Assembly: GCF_014191255.1 (NCBI RefSeq)
Contig: NZ_JACHWH010000003.1
Span: forward strand, 377,501 to 441,500
Direction of reading: 5' to 3'
DNA: 64,000 nt
Source of the DNA: Amycolatopsis bartoniae
GTDB taxonomy: Bacteria; Actinomycetota; Actinomycetes; Mycobacteriales; Pseudonocardiaceae
This document shows, one piece after another, positions 9,373 to 17,142 of the stretch (positions are counted from its first letter, which is position 1; every line of letters starts with the position of its first letter). The notes under the pieces are model-generated. The model did no database searches, had not been told where the DNA came from, and saw only the letters and a list, made by a program, of their open reading frames with translations. The translations under genes and the position numbers were made by a program.

Positions 9373-10304
9373 TGACGTGCCTGGACTGCGGGCAGGACGT
9401 GCGCCCGGGGGACCGGTTCTGCGAGAACTGCGGCCGGAACCTGGTGCTGCGCCGGACGCCGGAGGGCGGGCCGCTCACCGCGGCCCGCACGTCCTGCCGC
9501 GCGTGTGGTGCCGCGGTGGCGGACGACGGGTTCTGCGAGGAGTGCGGGCGAGCACGGCCGGCGCCCCGCGACCGCATGGAGTTCGACCTCGGTGCCGTCG
9601 CGGGGGTGAGCGACCGCGGCCGCGTGCGGGCCCGCAACGAGGACGCGCTGGCCGCCGCCGTGCTGCTGCCCGGGACCGTGGTGGCGATCGTGTGCGACGG
9701 CGTGGGTTCGGCGGAGCGCGCGGACGAGGCGGCACAGCTCGCGGCGGACACCGCCCTGGACCGGATCGTCGACTGCCTCATGGCGGGCAAGGCCGCTCGG
9801 GAGTCCGTTGTGGACGGTTACGCGGCGGCTTTCGACGCGGTGCGCGGGCTCGCCCAGCCGGTGTCGGTGGACCTCGCGCCGTCGTGCACCTTCGTGGCGG
9901 CCGTCGTCACGCACGACGTCACCGTCGGCTGGGTCGGTGACAGCCGGGCGTACTGGCTGGCCGGAAAGCGCTGTCAGCAGCTGACCGTCGACGACACCCC
10001 GCACGCCCGGCTGCTCGCCGCCGGGCTGAGCGAGCGCGAGGCGTCGGCCGCGGTGAACGCGCACGCGCTGTCCCGGTGGGTCGGCGCGGACGCCGAACCC
10101 GGGCCGCCGAACGTCACGACGTTGGCCGTGGGCGAACCCGGCGTGCTCCTGCTGTGCAGCGACGGCCTGTGGAACCACGTGCCCCGGCCGGTGCTGCCCG
10201 CCGGACCGGCCGCCCTCGTCGCCGCGGCACTCGAACTGGGCGGTGAGGACAACATCACGGCCGTCACCGTGCCGTATCCGACCCCGGGGAGCGAGACGCC
10301 ATGA
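9372..10304 (+). CDS. PP2C-family phosphatase with double zinc ribbon
   Basis: A 310-residue protein. Two CxxCG zinc ribbons occupy residues 3-21 and 42-59, then a PP2C phosphatase domain to the end. PP2C metal and core motifs are all present: RARNEDA (Asp91), CDGVGS (Asp109), WVGDSRAY, CSDGLWN and GEDNITAV. It should remove phosphate from Ser/Thr, most simply from PknG or PknG substrates. The ATG at 9372 overlaps the pknG stop (TGATG), and its stop overlaps the next gene. The frame is open far upstream but only as an overlap of pknG. Confidence 0.93.
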   Translation: MTCLDCGQDVRPGDRFCENCGRNLVLRRTPEGGPLTAARTSCRACGAAVADDGFCEECGRARPAPRDRMEFDLGAVAGVSDRGRVRARNEDALAAAVLLPGTVVAIVCDGVGSAERADEAAQLAADTALDRIVDCLMAGKAARESVVDGYAAAFDAVRGLAQPVSVDLAPSCTFVAAVVTHDVTVGWVGDSRAYWLAGKRCQQLTVDDTPHARLLAAGLSEREASAAVNAHALSRWVGADAEPGPPNVTTLAVGEPGVLLLCSDGLWNHVPRPVLPAGPAALVAAALELGGEDNITAVTVPYPTPGSETP

Positions 10305-11575
10305 GCGAGTTCCAGGTCGACGTCCACCAGAACGAGTACCTGCCGCGTGATGCGTCCGAAGTGGACGCTATCGTCACGGTCCGCCGCACCGGAAGCGCCG
10401 TCGCGCAGCGGGTTCCGGCGGCCGAAGTGATCATTGTGGACTGCTCGGGATCGATGGATCACCCGCGCGCCAAGATCACCGCGGCGAAGCGGGCCACCGC
10501 GGTGGCCGTCGACACGCTCCGCGACGGGGTCGCGTTCGCCGTGATCGCCGGCACCGACAGCGCGGAGCTGGTGTATCCGCGGCAGCTGGGCATGGCCACG
10601 GCGGACGCGGCGAGCCGGGCCGAGGCGAAGGAGGCGGTCGCGCGGTTGCGGGCCGACCGGGGCACGGCGATGGGGGAGTGGCTGCTGCTGGCGCGGGACG
10701 TGTTCGCGACGCGGGAAGCCGGGCTGCGGCACGCGATCCTGCTCACCGACGGCAAGAACGTGCACGAGGGGGCGCGGAAGCTGGAGCGGATCCTCGGCGA
10801 GGTGGCGGGGCGGTTCGTGTGCGACTGCCGGGGCGTCGGCACCGACTGGGAGGTCGCGGAGCTGCGCCGGATCGCCGACGCGCTGCTGGGTTCGGTCGAC
10901 ATCGTCGCGGAGCCCGAGGGGCTGGAGGCGGACTTCCGGGCGATGGCGGAGACGGCGATGGGCAAGGAGGTCGCGGACGTCGCGCTGAGGCTGTGGACGC
11001 CCGAGGGCGCGACGGTGAAGTTCGTGAAGCAGGTCGAGCCGTCGCTGCTGGACCTGACCGGGCGCCGGGTGGAGTCCGGGCCGCGCACGGGCGACTACCC
11101 GACGGGCGCGTGGGGCGCGGAGAGCCGGGACTACCACGTGAGCCTGCGCGTGCCACCCGCCGGCGTCGGCGACCGGATGCTCGCCGCGCGCGTCAGCCTC
11201 GTCGCGGGAGACACGGTGCTGGGCAAGGGAAAGGTGCTCGCGACGTGGACCGACGACACGGCGTTGTCGGCGCGGATCAGCCGTGAGGTCGCGCACTACA
11301 CGGGGCAGGCGGAGCTGGCGTCGGCGATCGAGGAGGGGCTGGCGGCGCAGCGGCAGGGCCGGGAGGAGACGGCGACGGCGAAGCTCGGCCGGGCGGTCGC
11401 GCTCGCGCACTCGTCGGGGCACGAGGACACCGCGAAGCTGCTGGCGAACGTCGTGGAGGTGCTCGACCCGGCGCGCGGCACGGTGCGGTTGCGGCGGCAG
11501 GTGAGCGCGGTGGACGCGATGACGCTGGAGACGCGCTCGCAGGTCACCAAGCGCGTCCAGCGAGGTGAGGACTGA
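10301..11575 (+). CDS. VWA-domain (TerY-like) protein
   Basis: A 424-residue von Willebrand factor A protein. A beta-rich segment at residues 1-40 leads into the VWA domain, whose MIDAS motif DCSGS (Asp47, Ser49, Ser51) is intact; LLTDGKN is the second metal-site segment. The C-terminal part has beta-sandwich-like and helical sequence. VWA proteins with an intact MIDAS assemble or present partners in a metal-dependent way. A VWA protein beside a Ser/Thr kinase and a PP2C phosphatase is the composition of the TerY-P triads known from bacterial stress loci. Four-base ATGA overlap upstream, one-base stop-start overlap downstream. Confidence 0.9.
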   Translation: MSEFQVDVHQNEYLPRDASEVDAIVTVRRTGSAVAQRVPAAEVIIVDCSGSMDHPRAKITAAKRATAVAVDTLRDGVAFAVIAGTDSAELVYPRQLGMATADAASRAEAKEAVARLRADRGTAMGEWLLLARDVFATREAGLRHAILLTDGKNVHEGARKLERILGEVAGRFVCDCRGVGTDWEVAELRRIADALLGSVDIVAEPEGLEADFRAMAETAMGKEVADVALRLWTPEGATVKFVKQVEPSLLDLTGRRVESGPRTGDYPTGAWGAESRDYHVSLRVPPAGVGDRMLAARVSLVAGDTVLGKGKVLATWTDDTALSARISREVAHYTGQAELASAIEEGLAAQRQGREETATAKLGRAVALAHSSGHEDTAKLLANVVEVLDPARGTVRLRRQVSAVDAMTLETRSQVTKRVQRGED

Positions 11576-12168
11576 TGCCGGTCTGCGCGCGCGGCCACGA
11601 GTCGGCGGACGAGGAGTTCTGCGACGTGTGCGGGCTGGCGTTCGACGGCGCCCCCGAGGTGGTGGCGGAGCGGCCGCAGCCGTGCCCGGCGTGCGGAACG
11701 CAGCTGGCGGGCCGGTTCTGCGAGACCTGCGGGGCGGACTCGCTGGGCTCGCCGGAGGTGCGCACGTGGTCGGTGGTGGTGACCGCGGACGAGCGGTACT
11801 TCCGCGCGGTGCAGGCCGACGGCGGTCCGGACACCGAGCCGATCCGGTTTCCGCCGTACTGCCCCGAACGGCACTTCCCGCTGGGCGGCGAGCAGGTGAC
11901 GATCGGCCGCCGCAGCCGGACGCGCGGGATCACGCCGGACATCGATCTCACCGGGCCGCCGGAGGACATCGGCGTGTCGAGGCTGCACGCGCTGCTCGTG
12001 CCCGGCGAGGACGGGTGGGCGGTGGTGGACATGAACTCGGCCAACGGGACGTACCTCAACTACTCGCGCAAGCCGATCGAGCCCAGCACCCCGTGCCCGC
12101 TGAAGGACGGCGACCGCGTGCATCTCGGTGCGTGGACGACGCTGACCCTGCGGGAATGCGCCCCGTAG
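11575..12168 (+). CDS. FHA-domain protein with double zinc ribbon
   Basis: A 197-residue protein with two zinc ribbons (Cys4 to Cys19; Cys37 to Cys52) and a C-terminal forkhead-associated domain (about 95-190). The phosphothreonine-binding signature is present: GR at 111-112, SRLH at 135-138, and the NGT turn at 158-160. FHA domains bind phosphothreonine. In mycobacteria the FHA protein GarA is the main PknG target; here an FHA protein closes the same operon but with zinc ribbons in place of GarA's short phospho-accepting tail. Start overlaps the VWA stop (TGATG). Confidence 0.92.
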   Translation: MPVCARGHESADEEFCDVCGLAFDGAPEVVAERPQPCPACGTQLAGRFCETCGADSLGSPEVRTWSVVVTADERYFRAVQADGGPDTEPIRFPPYCPERHFPLGGEQVTIGRRSRTRGITPDIDLTGPPEDIGVSRLHALLVPGEDGWAVVDMNSANGTYLNYSRKPIEPSTPCPLKDGDRVHLGAWTTLTLRECAP

Positions 12169-12674
12169 CCGGCGGGTTGTCCGATCTTGTGACTTCCGTT
12201 CTCCAGGTGTGCCAGGTCGACCAGGACGATCCGCGGGTGGCGCCGCTGCTCGCCGAGCTGGCGCACGAGTACTCCAGCCGGTACGGCGGCACGTTCGAGA
12301 AGCTGCACGAGGACCTGCGGGGCTACCCGCGCGAGCGGTTCGCGCCGCCGGACGGCGCGCTGCTCCTGCTGCTGGCGGACGGGGAACCCGTTGCCGGCGG
12401 GGCTTTCCAGCGGTACGACCAGCGGACGGCGGAGCTGAAGCGGATCTGGACGCACTCCGCGCACCGGCGCCGCGGCCTGGCGCGCCGGGTGGTGGCGGAG
12501 CTGGAACGCGAGGCCGCCGCGCGGGGCTACGAGCGCGTGTACCTGACGACGGGCCCACGCCAGCCGGAGGCGAAGGCGCTGTACCTGGCGATGGGCTACC
12601 GCCCGCTGTTCGACGTGACGGCCGACCCGGAGACGATCGGCCCGCTGGCGTTCGAGAAGCCACTCGGGAGTTGA
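12156..12674 (+). CDS. GNAT-family N-acetyltransferase
   Basis: A 172-residue acetyltransferase. The acetyl-CoA-binding loop RRRGLARRVVAELE and the following ALYLAMGYRP strand-turn are typical of GNAT enzymes, which move an acetyl group from acetyl-CoA to an amine. The substrate is unknown. I chose the ATG at 12156, which overlaps the FHA gene by 13 bases; a GTG at 12189 in the same frame would clear the overlap and is nearly as likely. It may ride on the PknG operon transcript, without an obvious functional link. Confidence 0.85.
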   Translation: MRPVAGGLSDLVTSVLQVCQVDQDDPRVAPLLAELAHEYSSRYGGTFEKLHEDLRGYPRERFAPPDGALLLLLADGEPVAGGAFQRYDQRTAELKRIWTHSAHRRRGLARRVVAELEREAAARGYERVYLTTGPRQPEAKALYLAMGYRPLFDVTADPETIGPLAFEKPLGS

Positions 12675-12705
12675 GCGCCCGCCCCGCGGAAGCCGCCTCC
12701 GCACC

Positions 12706-13416
12706 TCACTGCGTCAGATACGCCGACAGCGCCGCCGAGGCGCGCAACCGCTTCAGGCTGCGGCGGTGGAGGTCCTGCTCGCGCTTCGCCAGCTCCGCCC
12801 GGACGCGCTCGGGCCTGCCGTGCGGGCCCAGCTCGTCGAGCACCGACCGCACGACCGCGAACGGGTAGTTCCCGCGCCGCAGCAGGGCCACCACCTCGGC
12901 CTTGCGCAGTTCGGCCTGCCCGTACACCCGGTACCCCGTGCCGGGCTCACGCTCCGGCGACAGCAGGCCCCGCTGCTCCCACAGCCGCAGCACCGGCGTG
13001 CGCACCCCGACCACGTCCGCCACCTCGCCGATCCGCAGCGGCCGCCTCGGCCTGGCGCCCGCCGGCTCCCGGCCGATCTCGTCGAAGGCGCCCAGCACCC
13101 GGGCGATGTCGGAGCGTTCGCGGTCCAGCTCGCCGTGGCTGGCATCGACCGTGGCGAGCACCGTGCCGAGATCCCCGGCGTGCACGGCCCGCATGATCGT
13201 CCGCGTCCGCTCCCAGCCGTGCCCCTCCGCGAGCTGCCGCACGATCAGCAGCGCCTCCGCGTGCACCTCGGTGAACACCCGGTACCCGCTGGCCGTGCGC
13301 TCGACCGGCGGCAGCACCCCGAGCTCCACGTAGTTGCGGACCTGCTGCACCGACACGCCCGCCATCCGCGCGAGGTCGGTGATGCGCAGCTTCGCCACGG
13401 GCTCAGCGTAGCCCAT
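12706..13416 (-). CDS. MerR-type regulator with two HTH domains (TioE-like)
   Basis: A 236-residue protein containing two winged-helix MerR-type DNA-binding domains in tandem: LRITDLARMAGVSVQQVRNY near residue 10 and LRIGEVADVVGVRTPVLRLW near residue 108, each followed by a GYRV wing. Standard MerR proteins have one. A similar doubled layout is known from TioE-like actinobacterial regulators. There is no cysteine effector pocket. The ATG at 13416 is preferred to codons further upstream, which lie within the palindrome-rich leader. No target gene is directly adjacent; it may regulate itself. Confidence 0.88.
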   Translation of the reverse strand: MGYAEPVAKLRITDLARMAGVSVQQVRNYVELGVLPPVERTASGYRVFTEVHAEALLIVRQLAEGHGWERTRTIMRAVHAGDLGTVLATVDASHGELDRERSDIARVLGAFDEIGREPAGARPRRPLRIGEVADVVGVRTPVLRLWEQRGLLSPEREPGTGYRVYGQAELRKAEVVALLRRGNYPFAVVRSVLDELGPHGRPERVRAELAKREQDLHRRSLKRLRASAALSAYLTQ

Positions 13417-13422
13417 CCGGCT

Positions 13423-13474
13423 GGTTGAGACTTTTACGATCTTTTCCGGCAGTTGATCAGGAAAAGCCTCAACC
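13423..13474. promoter_or_regulatory. Composite palindrome upstream of the tandem-HTH regulator
   Basis: Immediately upstream of the tandem MerR gene lie nested inverted repeats. The outer arms are GGTTGAGACTTTT (13423-13435) and AAAAGCCTCAACC (13462-13474), pairing at 12 of 13 positions. The inner arms are CTTTTCC (13441-13447) and GGAAAAG (13460-13466). This is an autoregulatory operator by position (inference). Two nested dyads would suit a protein with two DNA-binding domains. Confidence 0.55.
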
Positions 13475-13497
13475 GATCTCACTGCGGCAATTGAAGC

Positions 13498-14382
13498 TCA
13501 TCTCGTGACGCAGCGCCGGAGTTCCGCCATCAGCGCGAGCGCGGGCCGGGACAGCGGACGCGACGCCGAGGTGGCCAGGGTGACGTTCCACGCCAGTCGT
13601 TCGGCCACCGGCACCACCGACAGCTCCTCGTGTGCCAGCGCCACGCTCTCCGGCAGGAATCCCAGCACGTGGCCCTGCCGGATGAGCGCCGCCGCGGTCG
13701 CGTAGTCCGGCACCTCCAGCGGTACCGAGCGGCTGAGCCCGTGCCGGTCGAACGCGAGGTCCACCAGGTCCCGGGTGCCCCAGCCCTCCGGGAACTCGGC
13801 GAACGTCTCGCCGGCGAGGTCCTCCAGCCGCACCTCGGCCGCGCCGGCGAGCGGGTGGCCGGGGCCGCACACCAGCCGCAGCATCTCCGTGGTCAGCAGT
13901 TCCGCGGTGAGACCGGGCGGCGGACGTCGCGGGAAGGACACGAGCGCCACGTCCACGGTCCCGTCGAGCAGCGCGTGCACGTGCCCGCGGGAACCCGACT
14001 GCGAGTACTGCACCCGCACCCGCACCGCGGGGTGGGCGCGGTGGAACCGGCCGAGCACGCCCGCCACGTCGACGCCCGGCGTGGACAACATGCTGGCGAG
14101 GACGACCGCGCCGTGCAGCTCACCGTGCCGCGCCTGCACCGCGTCGTGCGCCGCGCGCGCTGCCGCCAGCGCGGCACGGGCGCTGGGCAGCATCGCTGCC
14201 CCGGCCTCGGTGAGCGTGACGTGCCTGCTGTCCCGCTCGAACAGCGGCGTGCCGACCTCGCGCTCCAGCGCGCGGATCGCCGTGGACACCCCCGACTGCA
14301 CGACCCGCAACCGGCGGGCCGCCTTCGTGAAGCTCAGCTCCTCCGCCACCGCGACGAAGGACGCGAGCTGCCGCAACTCCAT
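13498..14382 (-). CDS. LysR-family transcriptional regulator
   Basis: A 294-residue LysR regulator. The N-terminal winged helix reads MELRQLASFVAVAEELSFTK and continues into ARRLRVVQSGVS; a C-terminal periplasmic-binding-like effector domain follows. It is transcribed divergently from an MFS exporter or permease whose start is 98 bases away, the usual LysR/target arrangement, so it probably controls that transporter and itself. The effector is unknown. Confidence 0.93.
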   Translation of the reverse strand: MELRQLASFVAVAEELSFTKAARRLRVVQSGVSTAIRALEREVGTPLFERDSRHVTLTEAGAAMLPSARAALAAARAAHDAVQARHGELHGAVVLASMLSTPGVDVAGVLGRFHRAHPAVRVRVQYSQSGSRGHVHALLDGTVDVALVSFPRRPPPGLTAELLTTEMLRLVCGPGHPLAGAAEVRLEDLAGETFAEFPEGWGTRDLVDLAFDRHGLSRSVPLEVPDYATAAALIRQGHVLGFLPESVALAHEELSVVPVAERLAWNVTLATSASRPLSRPALALMAELRRCVTR

Positions 14383-14385
14383 TCG

Positions 14386-14404
14386 ATCAATCTAGATCCG
14401 TGAT
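14386..14404. promoter_or_regulatory. Candidate LysR-binding dyad
   Basis: In the 98-base divergent region between the LysR and MFS genes, ATCA and TGAT form a perfect dyad separated by 11 bases. This has the interrupted T-N11-A form that LysR regulators use. It lies just upstream of the LysR start, consistent with autoregulation. Assignment rests on position and shape only. Confidence 0.45.
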
Positions 14405-14480
14405 AGCAGCATGCACAAACATTCGTTGGACGTGATCGATGGGCGGCGGGAGAGTGGAGTGCGGAAAGGGAGGAGCTCCA

Positions 14481-15713
14481 GTGACGACACTCGTCTCTCG
14501 CACGAGCCCGGCCGCTTCGGCGGTGCCGGGTTCACGGCGCGGTTTCTGGCTCGTGGCCTACGCATTCGCGGTCACGATGGCCTTTTCGGCCGCGCCCGCG
14601 CCGCTCTACGTGCTCTACCAGGCCAAGGACGGCTTCGGTCCGTTCACGGTCACCCTCGTCTTCGCGGTGTACGCGGTCGGCGTGCTCGCGAGCCTGTTCC
14701 TGGCCGGCCACGTGTCCGACTGGGCGGGCCGCCGGCTGGTGCTCGTGCCCGCGGTACTGGTCAACGTGCTGGCCGCGGTGGTCTTCCTGACGTGGACCTC
14801 CGTGCCGGCGCTGCTCGTGGCGCGGTTCGTCTCGGGCATCGGCATCGGCATGCTCACCGCCACGGCCACCGCGCACCTGACCGAACTCCACTCCGCCGCG
14901 CGGCCCGGGGCCTCCCGGACCCGCGCCGATCTCGTCGCGACCGCCGCGAACCTCGGCGGCATCGGCCTCGGGCCGCTCGTCGCGGGCCTGCTGGCCGAGT
15001 ACCTCGGTGATCCGCTGCGCGTGCCGTACCTGGTGTTCCAGGCCCTGTTGCTGGTGGCCGCGATCGCGCTGGCGCTCGCGCCGGAGACGGTCGAGCCGGT
15101 GCGGGTGCGGTACCGCCCGCAGCGGATTTCCGTGCCGCCCGCGGCGCGGCGCCGGTACTTCGCGGCGGGGGCCGCGGCGCTCGTGCAGTTCGCGGTGTTC
15201 GGTCTGTTCACTTCGCTGGCTCCGGCGTTCGTGGCCACCGTGCTGCACCAGCATTCGCACGCGCTCGCCGGGCTGGTGTCGTTCGCGGTGTTCGCCGCCG
15301 CGGCGGGCGCGCAGATCCTGCTGGCCCGCGCCGGGTTGCGCCGTCAGCTCGGCATCGGGGTGGCGGCGCTCGTCGCGGGCATCGTGCTCGTGACGGTCGC
15401 GGTGCAGGTGCCGAGCCTCGTGTTGTTCCTCGTCGGCGGGGTGCTGGCGGGTGGCGGCGCCGGGGCGGCGTTCAAGGGCTGCGTCAGCATCGTGCTGTCG
15501 CTCGCTCCCCCGGAAGGGCGGGGCGAGGCCCTCGCCGGGCTGTTCCTCGCCGCGTACGTCGGCCTGGTCGTGCCCGTGGTCGGGCTCGGGCTGGCGACGC
15601 AACTGGTGCCGGTGCAGGCCGCGCTCGCCGGGTTCGCCGTGGTGCTGCTGATCGTGCTCGGGCTGGTTTCCCGCCGGCTGTTCCAGGCGGCGGGAAACCA
15701 GCGGCCGCACTAA
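14481..15713 (+). CDS. MFS transporter
   Basis: A 410-residue major facilitator protein with about twelve hydrophobic segments and a central cytoplasmic break near residue 200. The GHVSDWAGRRLVLVP segment between helices 2 and 3 is the MFS signature. The GTG at 14481 is preceded by GGGAGGAG at a good distance, so the upstream in-frame ATG-like codons are not used. It is divergent from the LysR gene, its likely regulator, and meets the SDR gene tail to tail with a 4-base overlap. The substrate is unknown; drug or metabolite efflux fits best. Confidence 0.9.
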   Translation: MTTLVSRTSPAASAVPGSRRGFWLVAYAFAVTMAFSAAPAPLYVLYQAKDGFGPFTVTLVFAVYAVGVLASLFLAGHVSDWAGRRLVLVPAVLVNVLAAVVFLTWTSVPALLVARFVSGIGIGMLTATATAHLTELHSAARPGASRTRADLVATAANLGGIGLGPLVAGLLAEYLGDPLRVPYLVFQALLLVAAIALALAPETVEPVRVRYRPQRISVPPAARRRYFAAGAAALVQFAVFGLFTSLAPAFVATVLHQHSHALAGLVSFAVFAAAAGAQILLARAGLRRQLGIGVAALVAGIVLVTVAVQVPSLVLFLVGGVLAGGGAGAAFKGCVSIVLSLAPPEGRGEALAGLFLAAYVGLVVPVVGLGLATQLVPVQAALAGFAVVLLIVLGLVSRRLFQAAGNQRPH

Positions 15714-16552
15714 CGGGCCGCGAACTCGTCGAGCGACACGGACTCCGCGACCGCCCGGTGGGAATCGTGCTCGGCGAGGCGCGCGGCGAGGGACGCCCGC
15801 ACGTCGCGGTAGGTGTCGGGGCCCAGCGGCAGGCGCAACGGCACCTCGCCGCCGTCGACGAGGTCGAGGATCGCGCCGACGATCTTGTCCGGGTCGTTGA
15901 GCAGGGGAAAGTCGCCGCTCGCGAGCGCGCGGCGCACGTCCCCGGCCGGCGTGGCGTCGTACTCCGGCATGATCGGCGCGGTGGCCAGCGCCGCGCCGAA
16001 CCCGGTGGGCGTCGCGCCCGGTTCGACGATCGTCAGTCCGATCCCGAACGGCTCGATCTCCTTCGCCACCGTCTCGCAGAACCCTTCGACACCCCACTTC
16101 GACGCGTGGTAGTAGCCGAAGTTGGGGTACGTCGTCTGCCCGCCGGCGGTCGAGATCTGCAGGATCCGGCCGTGGCCCTGCGCCCGCAGGTGCGGCAGCG
16201 CCGCGCGGATCACCGAGATCGACCCGACGAGGTTGGTGTCGATGACCTGCCGGATCTGCTCGTCGGACGCCTCCTCGACGGAGGCGAACACGGCGAACCC
16301 GGCGTTGTTGACGACCACGTCGATCGTGCCGAGCGCCGCGAACGCGTCGTCCACCACGCGCTTGACCTGCGCGGTGTCGGTGACGTCGAGGCGCCCGACC
16401 CACAGCCGGTCGCCGTGGGCGGCGCGGAGGCCGTCGAGCACCTCCGGGCGGCGCAGGGTGGCGGCCACCCGGTCGCCCCGCTCCAGGAGGCGCTCGGTGA
16501 GGCCCCGCCCGAAGCCGGAGGACGTGCCGGTGATGAACCAGGTCTTGGTCAT
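15710..16552 (-). CDS. Short-chain dehydrogenase/reductase
   Basis: A 280-residue classical SDR. The nucleotide-binding motif TGTSSGFG (residues 8-15), the NNAG strand and the catalytic YYHASK (Tyr and Lys) are intact. These enzymes reduce or oxidise carbonyl/alcohol groups with NAD(P)H; the substrate is unknown. It faces a MerR regulator across 78 bases containing a MerR-type promoter reading toward this gene, so it is probably induced by the MerR ligand or stress signal. Confidence 0.93.
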   Translation of the reverse strand: MTKTWFITGTSSGFGRGLTERLLERGDRVAATLRRPEVLDGLRAAHGDRLWVGRLDVTDTAQVKRVVDDAFAALGTIDVVVNNAGFAVFASVEEASDEQIRQVIDTNLVGSISVIRAALPHLRAQGHGRILQISTAGGQTTYPNFGYYHASKWGVEGFCETVAKEIEPFGIGLTIVEPGATPTGFGAALATAPIMPEYDATPAGDVRRALASGDFPLLNDPDKIVGAILDLVDGGEVPLRLPLGPDTYRDVRASLAARLAEHDSHRAVAESVSLDEFAAR

Positions 16553-16581
16553 GCTGTTCCCTTCGTTCGAGCTCGTTTCCG

Positions 16582-16616
16582 ACGCTAGGAGTTAGAGCCG
16601 ACTCGAAGTCAACTCC
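16582..16616 (-). promoter_or_regulatory. MerR-type promoter with 19-bp spacer and operator
   Basis: Reading toward the SDR gene, a -35 box TTGACT (plus-strand 16607-16612) and a -10 box TAGCGT (16582-16587) are separated by 19 bases. That overlong spacer is the hallmark of promoters activated by MerR regulators, which twist the DNA to realign the boxes. The spacer region is covered by a dyad with perfect arms GGAGTT and AACTCC (16588-16616). The adjacent MerR gene is the obvious regulator. Confidence 0.7.
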
Positions 16617-16630
16617 GTAGAGTGGGTGAT

Positions 16631-17062
16631 ATGACTGCTGTCACGAACTCGACGTTGACGATCGGCGAGGTCAGCTCCCTGACCGGGCTGTCGGCGCACA
16701 CGCTGCGGTTCTACGAGCGGGAGGGCCTGTTCGTGGAACCCGTGCAGCGCAACGCGGCCGGGCGGCGGGTGTTCGGCGAGCAGGAGGTCAACTGGCTGCG
16801 GGTGTGCGCGAAGCTGCGGTCGTCGGGCATGCCGCTGCCGGACATCCGGCGGTACGCGGAGCTGGTGCGCCAGGGCCCGGGCACGGAGGCCGAGCGGTTC
16901 GAGATCCTGCGCGGCCACGAGGCGAAGGTGGCCCAGCAGATGGCCGACCTGCAAGAGGCGCTGGACGTCATCAGGTTCAAGGTGGCCCTGTACGCGAAGC
17001 ACCTGGAGGCCGGCTCGGCGGACTCGCTGTGGCGCGACGGACCGTCCTGTTCGGCCCCCTAG
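16631..17062 (+). CDS. MerR-family transcriptional regulator
   Basis: A 143-residue MerR protein: HTH and wing at residues 10-60 (LTIGEVSSLTGLSAHTLRFY, then RRVFGEQEV), followed by a long dimerisation helix. It has only a short C-terminal tail, so no large ligand-binding domain. It is divergent from the SDR gene, whose promoter has the MerR-type 19-base spacer. I chose the ATG at 16631 over a GTG nine bases earlier. The ligand is unknown. Confidence 0.92.
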   Translation: MTAVTNSTLTIGEVSSLTGLSAHTLRFYEREGLFVEPVQRNAAGRRVFGEQEVNWLRVCAKLRSSGMPLPDIRRYAELVRQGPGTEAERFEILRGHEAKVAQQMADLQEALDVIRFKVALYAKHLEAGSADSLWRDGPSCSAP

Positions 17063-17142
17063 ACACACCCAGCCGCGACTGTCACGTTCTTGTCCGGTTC
17101 TCGGGTCTGCTTTTGCCGCTCCGGACGGGGCATCGTGAGGTC

